Source: Hemibagrus wyckioides (lineage: Eukaryota > Chordata > Actinopteri > Siluriformes > Bagridae). Taken from it: a DNA stretch of 64,000 bases. Shown piece after piece: positions 13,053-26,325 of this stretch. The stretch covers positions 30,766,852-30,830,851 of the forward strand of contig NC_080720.1 of the NCBI RefSeq assembly GCF_019097595.1, written 5' to 3'. A program made the translations under genes and the position numbers. The notes beneath the pieces are model-generated. The model saw only the letters and a list, made by a program, of their open reading frames with translations. It searched no databases and was not told the origin of the DNA. Numbering within the stretch: position 1 is the stretch's first letter; the number at the start of each line of letters is the position of its first letter.

Positions 13053-13083
13053 TGTATATATGGTGGGAGAAACAAAATCTCTG

Positions 13084-13097
13084 CTGCCCTCTAGTGG
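13084..13097 (-). promoter_or_regulatory. CTCF-like motif (minus orientation), unit B
   Basis: The reverse complement reads CCACTAGAGGGCAG, which fits the vertebrate CTCF core. It lies just beyond the Tc1 family 1 tail. Equivalent sites lie at 36567 and 54818. This is a motif match only. Confidence 0.4.
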
Positions 13098-13199
13098 ACA
13101 ACTCTGAGCATAACTATGACGACCATGATTTGATCAAGCATGACCAATTAGAGTTAAATATATAAAGGCTAAAAATATACATTATAGAAATATAACATA

Positions 13200-14042
13200 C
13201 AGTATCTCACAAAAGTGAGTACACCCCTCACATTTTTGTAAATATTTTATTATATCTTTTCATGTGACAACACTGAAGAAATGCCACTCTGCTACAATGT
13301 AAAGTAGTGAGTGTACAGCCTGTATAACAGTGTAAATATGCTGTCCCCTCAAAATAACTCAACACACAGCCATTAATGTCTAAACTTTTGTTTTTGTCTA
13401 AACAAAAGTGAGTACACCCCTAAGTGGAAATGTACAAATTGGGCCCAAAGTGTCAATATTTTGTGTGGCCACCATTATTTTCCAGCACTGCCTTAACCCT
13501 CTCGGGCATGGAGTTCACCAGAGCTTCACAGGTTGCCACTGATGAGATGTTCACTGGCAAACTTCAGATGAGCCTGTACATGTGCTTTCTTTAGCATGGG
13601 GACCTTGCGGGCGCTATTGGATTTCAGTCTTTCACGGCGTAGTGTGTTACCAATTGTTTTCTTGGTGACTATGGTCCCAGCTGCCTTGAGATCATTGACA
13701 AAATCCTCCAGTGTAATTCTGGGCTGATTCCTCGCCGTTCTCATGATCATTGAGAGTGCTCCTACTGTAATCTCAGCTCGTTACCTGTATAAAAGTATGT
13801 ATAAAAGACACCTGGGAGCCAGAAATCTTTCTGATTGATAGGGGATCAAATACTTATTTCACTCATTAAAATGCAAATCAATGTATAACTTTTCTGAAAT
13901 GTATTTTTCTGGATTTTTTTGTTGTTATTCTGCCTCTCACTGTTCAAATACACCTACCATTAAAATTACAGACTGATCATTTCTTTGTCAGTGGGCAAAC
14001 GTACAAAATCAGCAGGGGATCAAATAATATTTTCCCTCACTG
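13200..14042 (-). mobile_element. Internally deleted, apparently chimeric Tc1-like element (family 2), unit B
   Basis: The element is flanked by TA on both sides, starts CAGTATCTCACAAAAGTGAG and ends CCCTCACTG. The two ends resemble different Tc1 families: one has the 'GAGTACACCCCTCAC' end, the other the 'GGGATCAAATA...CCCTCAC' end. The minus strand at 13526-13750 keeps 74 residues of transposase N-terminal helix-turn-helix sequence (RITLEDFVNDLKAAG, TKKTIGNTLRRE). It runs out right after KFASEH, and the DDE core is missing. Unit C lacks the insertion at 36680, where the TA target is unoccupied. That shows it is a true insertion. Confidence 0.75.
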
Positions 14043-14217
14043 TATATAATCACTGCCCAATGCCTGTGGGTCATTATACACAGAATCGAACTGAGCAATT
14101 ATTTTCTTTACCCGTGACACAAAAACTGAAGGATGTCATAGTACGGGTTTATAAAATGTGGTCAGCCCTGAATAGGGGACAATGCCATTTATTTGTTGCT
14201 GCTGTTTCTTCTTCTTC

Positions 14218-14302
14218 TGGTGAGAGAGAGACAAAGAGAATGATAGAGAGACAGCAAAAGAGAGAGAGAGAAAGAGAGCTACGGATAGAGAGAGAGAGTT
14301 TA
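14218..14302. repeat. GA-rich microsatellite, unit B
   Basis: (GAGA)n purine run with interruptions. It is expanded and rearranged in unit C at 37427-37580. Confidence 0.8.
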
Positions 14303-14471
14303 AACTAAAATATTTGGTGATTCTGGTGTGATTTTCTGAGCTTAGAGGTCGTTTCCTCTCATAAATTACGAGATATCGATATGCAAGTAGAGGAGGTTTG
14401 TAAAGCACTAAAGTGCCGCTGCATCACTCTCTTTGTCATTTCGAAATAACACGAGGGAGTCGAACGGCATC

Positions 14472-14967
14472 ATGGGTAACATCCAGAAGATGGTAAAAAA
14501 GATGGATCTAAAATACATGTTTCAGCTGAAGATCATATGTTCATTATAATTCATTAGAATCCTGCAGCACTTGATGCTCTGATGCTCAGAATCGTACACA
14601 CACTGAATTAGAGACTGAGAGCCGGAGCATGCAGTCTGCTTCAGCGCACGTGGATCAGCTGATCAGTTAATTATCAGTTTGAATCAGGTGTGTTAGAGCA
14701 GAGAAAACACACACACACAAACACACACACAGCTGTGCAGTTCAGCAGCTCTTTATGTGGTGGGTATGAGACCCTGATTTAGCTGATGTGATAATTATAG
14801 CATCATTACAGATAATACAGTCTAACTGTGTGTATGTGTGTGTGTGTGTGTGTGTGTGCTTGCTGCAGCTGGAGCTGATCCGGCCGGTGGACGGCGGAGC
14901 GTGTAAAGCGCAGAGGGAGTACCAGCTCATGCGCTTCATGCTGGACCACACACAGGTGATGGAGTGA
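14472..14967 (+). CDS. Candidate small two-exon gene or terminal exons of an unrecognised gene, unit B
   Basis: The piece at 14472-14492 reads MGNIQKM and is followed by a GT donor. The piece at 14869-14955 follows a TGCTGCAG acceptor and encodes [15 protein letters not shown] then [14 protein letters not shown], ending at CAG/GTGATG. Both junctions are phase 0, so they join in frame. Reading through the last donor gives Val-Met-Glu-stop at 14967. The peptide looks like real protein, being charged, helical and without low complexity. I cannot name it. It may be the continuation of the exons at 10020-10509, since the intervening Tc1 insertions would simply enlarge an intron, but the phases do not join directly. 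Unit D has the same exons with one Phe-to-Leu change. Unit C has lost them. Confidence 0.4.
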
Positions 14968-15160
14968 CGCTTTTTTCACCTTCAACTGTAAAACCGTCTA
15001 CACATCACTGTGCATGGACACTTTCTTTATATTTTTCTACATCTCAACATAAAGCTTCAGGCACCTGCTGTGAACAGTGAGCTCTCTGACACTCAGGTAT
15101 TTAAATAAAAAGCCTTAAAGTGTGTGAAGACCTCAGCAGAAACCTGCTGGCGTTTCTCAC

Positions 15161-15165
15161 TGTGT

Positions 15166-15228
<63 letters not shown>
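15161..15228. repeat. TG microsatellite, unit B
   Basis: (TG)n with two GAG interruptions. In unit D (56885-56952) the run is uninterrupted. Confidence 0.9.
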
Positions 15229-15833
15229 AAAAAAGCGAAGCGTGTCAGAGGAAGAAGCGCGTTTGCTGCTAATAAACAACAGATCTCAAAGAAAGAGAAA
15301 GGAAAAAAATGTTCATGTGATTGACAATAAAGGAAGTCGAAGCTGAAGCACAAAGTTTTCCTGTTTGTTTTGTTTTAAACTAAACTGCTGGATTATTAGA
15401 TACACTTAGTTTATAGGTATAAAATGATCGACTGTTCCATGAGTGTGTGTGTGTGTGTGTGTGTGTGATGCGTATTTTATTAGACCCAATCCAAAGGTGC
15501 AGATACCCCATAATGCTACACAGACTTCTAGCCCTTTCTGTATCATTATAGTTACATTATAAACCTAGAAAATAACCAGTATAATGTTTATCTCATCACA
15601 TCTCCAGTTTTAGTGCTTTTCTAATAAGGTTTGTTTGTGTTTTTTCTGTAACAGGATACGTTACATTTTGGTCTAAAACTTTAAAAGAGCAAAAAATCAA
15701 GAGGTTGGTGAGATCATGATCCTTTATAACTGGAATAATGTGGATAAATTGCTTCAGTGATGTTCCACAATATTGGATGCAACTCAACAACAACAACAAA
15801 AAAAGATGTTCATTAATTAGTAAAAAATTCGAC
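15229..15833. other. Noncoding segment with AATAAA, unit B
   Basis: GACAATAAAGG near 15322 could be a polyadenylation signal for the small gene upstream. A second TG run lies near 15443-15468. No other gene is seen. The homologous stretches are 37680-38465 and 56953-57553. Confidence 0.35.
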
Positions 15834-16215
15834 ACCAATTAGCCATAACATTATGACCACCTGCCTAATATTGTTTTGGTCATCCTTTTGCTGCCAAAAC
15901 AGCCCTGACCTGTCGAGGCATGGACTCTACTAGATCCCTGAAGGTGTGCTGTGGTATCTGGCACCAAGATGTTAGCAGCAGATCCTTTAACGGAGAAGTT
16001 CACCTCCAGAACAAAAATCTACAGATAATTTCTTCACCCCCTGGTCATCCAAGATGTTCATGTCTTTCTTTCTTCAGTCGTAAAGAAATGATGTTTTTAA
16101 GAAAACATTTCAGGATTTTTCTCCGTATAGTGGCCTTCAATGGTGCCCGCGAGTTTGACCTTCCAAAATGCAGTTTAAATGCAGCTTCAAGGAGTAGTGT
16201 TTACGTTAGGTTAAT
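15834..16215. mobile_element. Tc1-like terminal fragment (family 5) fused to a dispersed repeat fragment, unit B
   Basis: About 15834-15985 reads ATTAGCCATAACATTATGAC and onward, the left end of a Tc1-like family abundant in fish, truncated after about 150 bp. At about 15990 it switches to GGAGAAGTTCACCTCCAGAA, the start of another very common fish dispersed repeat, also truncated. The open frame running over it is a shadow. The composite is in units B, C and D at the same place, so it predates the tandem duplication. Confidence 0.65.
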
Positions 16216-16383
16216 ATCTATGCATTGAAAATATAGTCAGTGAATGTTTTTTGGGGATTAATTGCAGCCTCTTTCCTGTACAGGCCTATACAGTGTTTCT
16301 ATATTAATATTAAAAGCCATTTTGAATTGGATTCATTATTGGGGTTTGTAACTTAACTGCTTAATGTTCTACATGATGTCATG

Positions 16384-16409
16384 AGGTCATGTGAGGTCAT
16401 ATGAGGTCA
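16384..16409 (+). promoter_or_regulatory. Three AGGTCA half-sites at 10-bp spacing, upstream of copy B
   Basis: AGGTCA occurs at 16384, 16394 and 16404, i.e. direct repeats with 4-bp spacers (DR4 geometry). They lie about 330-350 bp upstream of the start codon. DR4 sites are bound by nuclear receptors such as TR/RXR or LXR/RXR. A simple 10-bp tandem repeat is an equally good explanation. Confidence 0.3.
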
Positions 16410-16552
16410 TATGACTGACCATGTGTTAAAAAAACCAAAACATTCCGAATTCTGTTCTGAGCATCACCTGACGACGTACATAGCAACCATCCTCAGACCA
16501 GCTTTAGCTATCGACAGAGAAACAGTGCCCCTTGTGTAGCAGAGATTTACAG

Positions 16553-16705
16553 CATTTAATAGCGATTTTACATCATTTAGCAGCATTTTACATCATTTAG
16601 CAGCATTTCACATCATTTAGCAGCATTTTACTTCATTTAGCAGCATTTTACTTCATTTAGCAGCATTTTACTTCATTTAGCAGCATTTCACATCATTTAG
16701 CAGTT
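16553..16705. repeat. 20-bp minisatellite in the 5' region of copy B
   Basis: About seven copies of CATCATTTAGCAGCATTTTA with C/T variants end about 30 bp before the ATG. This places the array in the 5' UTR or core promoter. Related arrays precede copies C and D. Confidence 0.85.
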
Positions 16706-16735
16706 ATTTCAACAGAGTTTTAACTCTATTATACA

Positions 16736-19303
16736 ATGGCTGCACTGTTTGTTAAAGATCTTCACCCTGAAGTATCTGAGGTGATACTTTCGAGTAGATT
16801 CAGACCTGCAGGACACGTCCAGTCTGTCCACATTTGCAGGGACAGGAAGACCGGCTCTCCTCTCGGATATGCGTACGTCAACTTTCGCTATCGAGATGAC
16901 GGTAAAACAAACCTTTTCTTTTTTTCTACACTGTTTCTTACCTGTTTTTGCAGCAGATTTAAGGCTACATGTGTAACTTCTGTAGTATTTTCTAGTTTTA
17001 CTATATGGATATGGTCATGTTTTAAATGGTACTAAAAAGATATGAAAAGATATTTTGATGAGTTATATATAGACTATAATAGACTTTAATTAAAAATGAA
17101 TGGCTTATTTCTGTTCCCTCAGCTGAGAGAGCCATCAACATGTTCAATTTTGAACTGCTCCTGGGGAGACCCATGCGCGTCATGTGGTCTCACTGGGAAC
17201 CCACCGCCAAGCCCATCAAGGGAGGAAACATTTTCATTAAGAACCTTGATTGGTCCATTGACTGCACCTCCCTCTTCGACACTTTCTCTGTGTTTGGGAG
17301 GATCGTGTCGTGCAAGGTTCGAGCTTTGCGCTGTTATATATGAATATATATATGAATAGCTGAATATCTGTGTTGTGTGATTAGTGTGTTGTTGTGTGTT
17401 GACACACTGTGTTTCTCCTGAAGGTTGTGGAATCAAAACGTTACGGGTACGTTCAGTACGAGTCAGCGGAGGCGGCGGCGCTGGCCATCGAACGGCTGAA
17501 CGGGAAACTCCTGAACGACCGCCAAGTGTAAGTCACGTGTCAATTAGTGTCTTTTTACCAGCCAGGGTTCAAATGTCAGGATTTTTTTACATTCCGTTTA
17601 AACTAATTGCATTTAAGATTTATTTATTGAACTCTGAGGACATAACTTCTAACAGCAGGGTTTAGACTCTAAGTGCAGCTTCTCTGTTGTGTTATAGCAC
17701 CATCGAGTACTTCAGGTCTTGGGAGGAGCGCAAGGTGGAGGTGCGCAGGGCCGAGAAGCCCAAGCTGGAGGCACGCAGGGCCGAGGAGCCCAAGGTGGAG
17801 GCGCGCATGGCCGAGGAGCCCAAGTGGGAGGTGTGCAGGGCCGAGGAGGCCACGGCAGAGGTGTGCAGGGCCGAGAAGCCCAAGGCAGAGGTGCGCAGGG
17901 CCGAGAAGCCCAAGGCAGAGGTGCGCAGGGCCAGGGAGGCCAAGGCGGATGTGTGCAAGGCCGAGGAGCCCAAGGCGGAGTTGCACAGGGCCGAGGAGCC
18001 CAAGGCGGAGGTGTGCAAGGCCGAGGAGCCCAAGGCAGAGAATCCCAATGCGGAGGCCCGCAGGGCCGAGGAGGCCAAGGTGGAGGTGCGCAGGGCCGAG
18101 GAGGCCAAGGCGGTGGCGCGCAGGGCCGAGGAGCCCAAGGCGGAGGTACGCAGGGCCGAGGAGCCCAAGGCGGAGGTACGCAGGGCCGAGGAGCCCAAGG
18201 CCGAGGTGCGCAAGGCCGAGGAGCCCAAGGCGGAGGTGCACAGGGCCGAGGAGCCCAAGGCGGAGGTGCGCAAGGCCGAGGAGCCCAAGGCGGAGGTGCG
18301 CAAGGCCGAGGAGCCCAAGGCGGAGGTGCGCAGGGCCGAGGAGCCCAAGGCGGAGGTGCGCAGGGCCGAGGAGCCCAAGGCGGAGGTGCGCAGGGCCGAG
18401 GAGCCCAAGGCGGAGGTGCGCAGGGCCGAGGAGCCCAAGGCCGAGGAGCCCAAGGCGAAGGTTTGCAAGGCCGAGGAGCCCAAGGCCGAGGTGCGCAGGG
18501 CCGAGGAGCCCAAGGCGGAGGTGCGCAGGGCCGAGGAGCCCAAGGCGGAGGTGCGCAGGGCCGAGGAGCCCAAGGCGGAGGTGCGCAGGGCCGAGGAGCC
18601 CAAGGCGGAGGTGCGCAGGGCCGAGGAGCCCAAGGCGGAGGTGCGCAGGGCCGAGGAGCCCAAGGCCGAGGAGCCCAAGGCGAAGGTTTGCAAGGCCGAG
18701 GAGCCCAAGGTGGAGGCGCGCGGGGCCGAGGAGCCCAAGGTGGAGGCATGCAGGGCCAAGGAGCCCAAGGTGGAGGTAGCCGTGGAGACAGCTGTCTCAG
18801 AAATCAGAGTTCCGGTTCCACTTCAGGTCCGAAACACAACAAAAAGCACACACACACAACAATACCAATATTCTGCATGCTTAATATTACATGCTAAAGA
18901 TAGTGTATGATAGATTATTAGATTATAGATTACATAGCAAGTGTTTCATATCAGATTCGTAAATATCTTTGACATGATGTATTAACTTTAGTCATTTGGA
19001 AACAAAGCCCCACCCACTACTCCCTCTGTCCTCATGTGCGTGTGTGTACGTTTGTAGGTGGATAAAATGGACGCCTTACTGCAGGCAAGAGAAGCTGGTG
19101 TCATTCCGGTGAGGATCTTTAATGAAAATTTCTGATATTGATTCATATCTAAATGGATCATTACATCACATCACAGTGTACACAGGAAATAAAATTAATT
19201 TCTGACTTCTGCATTTCTCTTTCAGGAAATCCTGAAGAGGACTTTTACAGATGGAAAGAAGAAGAGAAAGAAGAAGAAGAAGAAGAATAAGAGGAAATAT
19301 TAA
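16736..19303 (+). CDS. PABP-like two-RRM decapeptide-repeat protein, copy B (complete)
   Basis: Six exons: 16736-16901, 17123-17316, 17424-17527, 17698-18826, 19058-19108 and 19226-19303. They total 1722 nt and 573 residues, with matching phases throughout. RRM1 covers about residues 2-79, with RNP2 LFVKDL (4-9) and RNP1 GYAYVNF (44-50). RRM2 covers about 90-163, with RNP2 IFIKNL (92-97) and RNP1 RYGYVQYE (126-133). Both align with the first two RRMs of cytoplasmic poly(A)-binding proteins (DLHPEV, LGYAYVNF, GNIFIKNLD, LLNDR). The PABP RRM3, RRM4 and MLLE domain are absent. In their place are about 35 charged decapeptides, then VAVETAVSEIRVPVPLQ, then VDKMDALLQAREAGVIP, then a K/R-rich tail that could act as a nuclear localisation signal. 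RNA binding is expected, with poly(A) preference inferred from family. The start codon is the only one before RNP2 and leads into it directly. Confidence 0.85.
17728..18777 (+). repeat. 30-bp coding minisatellite of copy B, exon 4
   Basis: About 35 tandem 30-bp units encode AEEPKAEVRR variants (EKPK, EEAK, AREAK and EEPKAKVCKA in places). The unit length is a multiple of 3, and the unit has no stop codon in any of the six frames, so all six frames stay open for hundreds of bases or more. Only the AEEPKAEVRR frame splices correctly to RRM2 and to the downstream exons. Confidence 0.95.
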
Positions 19304-19679
19304 TGAACCCCATCATTCTTCTTCTTCTTTTTATTATTATTATTGTAATTTTTTTTTCATTCTATTTTTCTTCTTACTGTTATTATTATTACATTTTTTA
19401 ATTCTTATTCTTATTATTCTTATTAATATTAAACCTTTATTCTAATTCACTACATTATTCACTAACATTATTGTAAATAATAATCACTTACACTGACATT
19501 ATTGTAAATAATAATCACTTACACTGACATTATTGTAAATGATATTTGACGTCATTTGTATTGTTATTAAATTTTTAAAATCAACTTTGTGTTGTAAGTT
19601 TATTTATTTACAAGACCATTTAAATCTACTACTTTAATCATTTAATAAATCTTATAATCTAATAAAAATAAGATAAAAA
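19304..19679 (+). other. AT-rich 3' flank of copy B
   Basis: Same as the copy A flank, with a possible AATAAA near 19644. No gene is seen. Confidence 0.45.
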
Positions 19680-21211
19680 TATACTAGTGAGGATAGATGG
19701 ATAGACGGATAGACAGACAGATACTAGTGAGTATAGATGGATAGACAGACAGCTACTAGTGAGTACAGATGGATAGACAGACAGATACTAGTGAGTATAG
19801 ATGGATAGACAGACAGCTACTAGTGAGTACAGATGGATAGACAGACAGATACTAGTGAGTATAGATGGATAGACGGATAGACAGCCAGATACTAGTGAGT
19901 ATAAATGAATAGACAGACAGATACTAGTGAGTATAGATGGATTGCAGGATAGACAGACAGATACTAGTGTGTTCAGATGGATAGACAGACAGATACTAGT
20001 GTGAGTATAGACGGATAGACAGACAGATACTAGTGAGTATAGATAGATAGACGGATTGACAGACAGATACTAGTGTGAGTATAGATGGATAGATGGACAG
20101 ATACTAGTGAGTATCGATGATTAGATGGATAGACAGACAGATACTAATAAGGATAGATGGAAAGACGGATAGACAGACAGATACTAGTGTGAGTATAGAT
20201 GGATAGACGGACAGATACTAGTGAGTATAGATGATTAGATGGATAGACGGACAGACTAATAAGTATAGATGGAAAGACAGATAGACAGACAGATATTAGT
20301 GTGAGTATAGATGGATAGACGGATAGACAGTCAGATACTAGTGAGTACAGATGGATAGACAGTCAGAAACTAGTGAGTATAGATGGATAGACAGTCAGAT
20401 ACTAGTGAGTATAGATGGATAGACAGTCAGATACTAGTGAGTATAGATGGATAGACAGATACTAGTGAGTATAGATGGATAGACAGACAGATACTAGTGA
20501 GTACAGATGGATAGACAGACAGATACTAGTGAGTATAGACGGATAGAGAGACAGCTACTAGTGAGTATAGATGGATTGCAGGATAGACAGACAGATACTA
20601 GTGAGTATAGACGGATAGAGAGACAGCTACTAGTGAGGATAGATGGATAGACGGATAGACAGTCAGATACTAGTGAGTATAGATGGATTGCAGGATAGAC
20701 AGACAGATACTAGTGAGTATAGATGGATTGCAGGATAGAAAGACAGATACTAGTGAGTATAGATGGATAGACAGATAGACAGCCAGATTCTAGTGAGTAT
20801 AGATGGATAGACGGATAGACAGTCAGATACTAGTGAGTATAGATGGATTGCAGGATAGACAGACAGATACTAGTGAGTAAAGATGGATAGACAGACAGCT
20901 ACTAGTGAGTTTAGATGGATTGCAGGATAGACAGACAGATACTAGTGAGTATAGATGGATAGACGGATAGACAGCCAGATACTAGTGAGTATAGATGGAT
21001 AGACAGACAGATACTAGTGAGTATAGATGGATTGCAGGATAGACAGAGAGATACTAGTGAGTACAGATGGATAGACAGACAGCTACTAGTGAGTGTAGAC
21101 GGATAGACAGACAGCTACTAGTGAGTATAGATCGATTGCAGGATAGACAGACAGATACTAGTGAGGATGGATAGACGAATAGACGGATGGATAGACGGAC
21201 GGATGGATGGA
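19680..21211. repeat. SpeI-site minisatellite, unit B
   Basis: The array is unit-for-unit equal to 1499-3030 at the scale I could compare. That is unusual for a minisatellite and indicates a very recent duplication of unit A into B or the reverse. Confidence 0.9.
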
Positions 21212-21777
21212 CTTTTTAGGGAATTTAAGGGAATTTTTGTGTTACAGCAGGGGGTTTCTTCATCAGCATTACTGCAGTCCCCACAATCAAAAATATACAC
21301 AAAGCCGAAATAAAATTAATTAAGATCAATTTAGCACTAAAAGAAATATACACTGACATTTAACTTATAATAAATATTTCAGAAATATACTAGAATACTA
21401 TGTCAAAATACCATACTACACTATTCCATACTACACCCACTATTATACTGTATTAAGGTATACTATACTTCACTGCTACACTACAATACAATATAACAGT
21501 AAACTCTACTTAAATAATACTGATGAAAACTTGTTAATCGATGCATTTTAATCTATCATTGCTTAACGCTTTTGTCTCAGCAACATTTACTTCCACCAAA
21601 ACCAAAGGGTTCATAGCAGATCTTGTTTATAAATATAATATATGAATAAAATTAAATAAAATAGATACTGCACTATATTACTATATAATATTCTACGCTA
21701 TACTTTACCACACTATACTATATAACACCACAGTATACTTCTATATGAAATAGCACCATACCATATCCTACATTACA
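21212..21777. other. Intergenic segment, unit B
   Basis: Copy of 3031-3596. No gene is seen. Confidence 0.45.
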
Positions 21778-21882
21778 TTTTACTGTACTATACTATACTA
21801 TACTATACTGTACTGTACTGTACTATACTATACTATACTATACTATATTATACTATACTGTACTATACTATACTATACTACC
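21778..21882. repeat. (TACTA)n array, unit B
   Basis: Same pentamer as in unit A, but about 75 bp shorter. It is one of the few differences between the A and B 3' halves. Confidence 0.9.
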
Positions 21883-21892
21883 ATGGTATACT

Positions 21893-24800
21893 GCACCACA
21901 CCACACTATACTATATTACACTACACTATATTATATTACATTACACTATACTATATTACACTACACTATATTATATTACATTACACTATATTATATTACA
22001 TTACACTATACTATATTACACTACACTATATTATATTACATTACACTATACTATATTACACTACACTATATTATATTACATTACACTATATTATATTACA
22101 TTACACTATATTATATTACATTACACTATACTATATTACACTACACTATATTATATTACATTACACTATACTATATTACACTACACTATATTATATTACA
22201 TTACACTATACTATATTACACTACACTATATTATATTACATTACACTATATTATATTACATTACACTATACTATATTACACTACACTATATTATATTACA
22301 TTACACTATATTATATTACATTACACTATACTATATTACACTACACTATATTATATTACATTACACTATATTATATTACATTACACTATACTATATTACA
22401 CTACACTATATTATATTACATTACACTATATTATATTACATTACACTATACTATATTACACTACACTATATTATATTACATTACACTATATTATATTACA
22501 TTACACTATATTATATTACATTACACTATACTATATTACACTACACTATATTATATTACATTACACTATACTATATTACACTACACTATATTATATTATA
22601 TTACACTATACTATATTACACTACACTATATTATATTACATTACACTATACTATATTACACTACACTATATTATATTACATTACACTATACTATCTTACA
22701 CTTCACTATATTATATTACATTACACTATACTATATTACACTACACTATATTATATTACATTACACTATATTATATTACATTACACTATATTATATTACA
22801 TTACACTATACTATATTACACTACACTATATTATATTACATTACACTATACTATATTACACTACACTATATTATATTACATTACACTATACTATATTACA
22901 CTACACTATATTATATTACATTACACTATACTATATTACACTACACTATATTATATTACATTACACTATATTATATTACATTACACTATACTATATTACA
23001 CTACACTATATTATATTACATTACACTATATTATATTACATTACACTATACTATATTACACTACACTATATTATATTACATTACACTATATTATATTACA
23101 TTACACTATACTATATTACACTACACTATATTATATTACATTACACTATACTATATTACACTACACTATATTATATTATATTACATTACACTATACTATA
23201 TTACACTACACTATATTATATTACATTACACTATATTATATTACATTACACTATACTATATTACACTACACTATATTATATTACATTACACTATACTATA
23301 TTACACTACACTATATTATATTACATTACACTATACTATATTACACTACACTATATTATATTACATTACACTATACTATATTACACTACACTATATTATA
23401 TTACATTACACTATATTATATTACATTACACTATACTATATTACACTACACTATATTATATTACATTACACTATATTATATTACATTACACTATACTATA
23501 TTACACTACACTATATTATATTACATTACACTATACTATATTACACTACACTATATTATATTACATTACACTATATTATATTACATTACACTATATTATA
23601 TTACACTACACTATATTATATTACATTACACTATACTATATTACACTACACTATATTATATTACATTACACTATACTATATTACACTACACTATATTATA
23701 TTACATTACACTATACTATATTACACTACACTATATTATATTACATTACACTATATTATATTACACTACACTATATTATATTACATTACACTATACTATA
23801 TTACACTACACTATATTATATTACATTACACTATACTATATTACACTACACTATATTATATTACATTACACTATACTATATTACACTACACTATATTATA
23901 TTACATTACACTATATTATATTACATTACACTATACTATATTACATTACACTATATTATATTACATTACACTATACTATATTACACTACACTATATTATA
24001 TTACATTACACTATATTATATTACACTACACTATATTATATTACATTACACTATACTATATTACACTACACTATATTATATTACATTACACTATATTATA
24101 TTACACTACACTATATTATATTACATTACACTATACTATATTACACTACACTATATTATATTACATTACACTATACTATATTACACTACACTATATTATA
24201 TTACATTACACTATATTATATTACACTACACTATATTATATTACATTACACTATACTATATTACTCTACACTATATTATATTACATTACACTATATTATA
24301 TTACACTACACTATATTATATTACATTACACTATACTATATTACACTACACTATATTATATTACATTACACTATACTATATTACACTACACTATATTATA
24401 TTACATTACACTATACTATATTACACTACACTATATTATATTACATTACACTATACTATATTACACTACACTATATTATATTACATTACACTATACTATA
24501 TTACACTACACTATATTATATTACATTACACTATACTATATTACACTACACTATATTATATTACATTACACTATACTATATTACTCTACACTATATTATA
24601 TTACATTACACTATATTATATTACATTACACTATACTATATTACACTACACTATATTATATTACATTACACTATATTATATTACACTACACTATATTATA
24701 TTACATTACACTATACTATATTACACTACACTATATTATATTACATTACACTATATTATATTACATTACACTATATTATATTACATTACACTATATTATA

Positions 24801-26325
24801 TTACATTACACTATATTATATTACACTACACTATATTATATTACATTACACTATACTATATTACACTACACTATATTATATTACATTACACTATACTATA
24901 TTACACTACACTATATTATATTACATTACACTATATTATATTACACTACACTATATTATATTACATTACACTATATTATATTACATTACACTATATTATA
25001 TTACATTACACTATACTATATTACACTACACTATATTATATTACATTACACTATACTATATTACACTACACTATATTATATTACATTACACTATATTATA
25101 TTACACTACACTATATTATATTATATTATATTACACTATACTATATTACACTACACTATATTATATTACATTACACTATACTATATTACACTACACTATA
25201 TTATATTACATTACACTATACTATATTACACTACACTATATTATATTATATTACACTATACTATATTACACTACACTATATTATATTACATTACACTATA
25301 CTATATTACACTACACTATATTATATTACATTACACTATACTATATTACTCTACACTATATTATATTACATTACACTATATTATATTACATTACACTATA
25401 CTATATTACACTACACTATATTATATTACATTACACTATATTATATTACACTACACTATATTATATTACATTTCACTATACTATATTACTCTACTCTATA
25501 TTATATTACATTACACTATATTATATTACACTACACTATATTATATTACATTACACTATAATATATTACACTACACTATGTTATATTACATTACACTATA
25601 CTATATTACACTACACTATGTTATATTACATTACACTATACTATATTACACTACACTATATTATATTACATTACACTATACTATATTACACTACACTATA
25701 TTATATTACTCTACACTATATTATATTACATTACACTATGTTATATTACATTACACTATAATATATTACACTACACTATGTTATATTACATTACACTATA
25801 CTATATTACACTACACTATATTATATTACATTACACTATATTATATTATATTACACTATACTATATTACACTACACTATATTATATTACATTACACTATA
25901 CTATATTACACTACACTATATTATATTACATTACACTATACTATATTACTCTACACTATATTATATTACATTACACTATATTATATTATATTACACTATA
26001 CTATATTACACTACACTATATTAGATTACATTACACTATATTATATTACACTACACTATATTATATTACATTACACTATACTATATTACTCTACACTATA
26101 TTATATTACATTACACTATATTATATTACACTACACTATATTATATTACATTACACTATACTATATTACACTACACTATGTTATATTACATTACACTATA
26201 CTATATTACACTACACTATGATATATTACATTACACTATACTATATTACACTACACTATGTTATATTACATTACACTATACTATATTACACTACACTATG
26301 TTATATTACATTACACTATACTATA
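21893..26325. repeat. 20-bp G-poor satellite, unit B (about 4.4 kb)
   Basis: Same monomer as in unit A. The order of monomer variants differs from A over most of the length, whereas the flanks are almost identical. The array is therefore turning over faster than its surroundings. ATG-containing and ATATA-shifted variants again concentrate at the 3' end (about 25560-26300). Confidence 0.95.

Noticed and set aside
15920..16228. 102-residue open frame conserved in units B and C
   Set aside because: It spans the fusion of a Tc1-like end and another dispersed repeat. Its conservation is due to segmental duplication.
17673..18779. Long alternate-frame and antisense open frames over the repeat exons of copies B, C and D
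   Set aside because: They follow from a stop-free 30-bp unit. Only one frame joins RRM2 to the downstream exons with matching phase.
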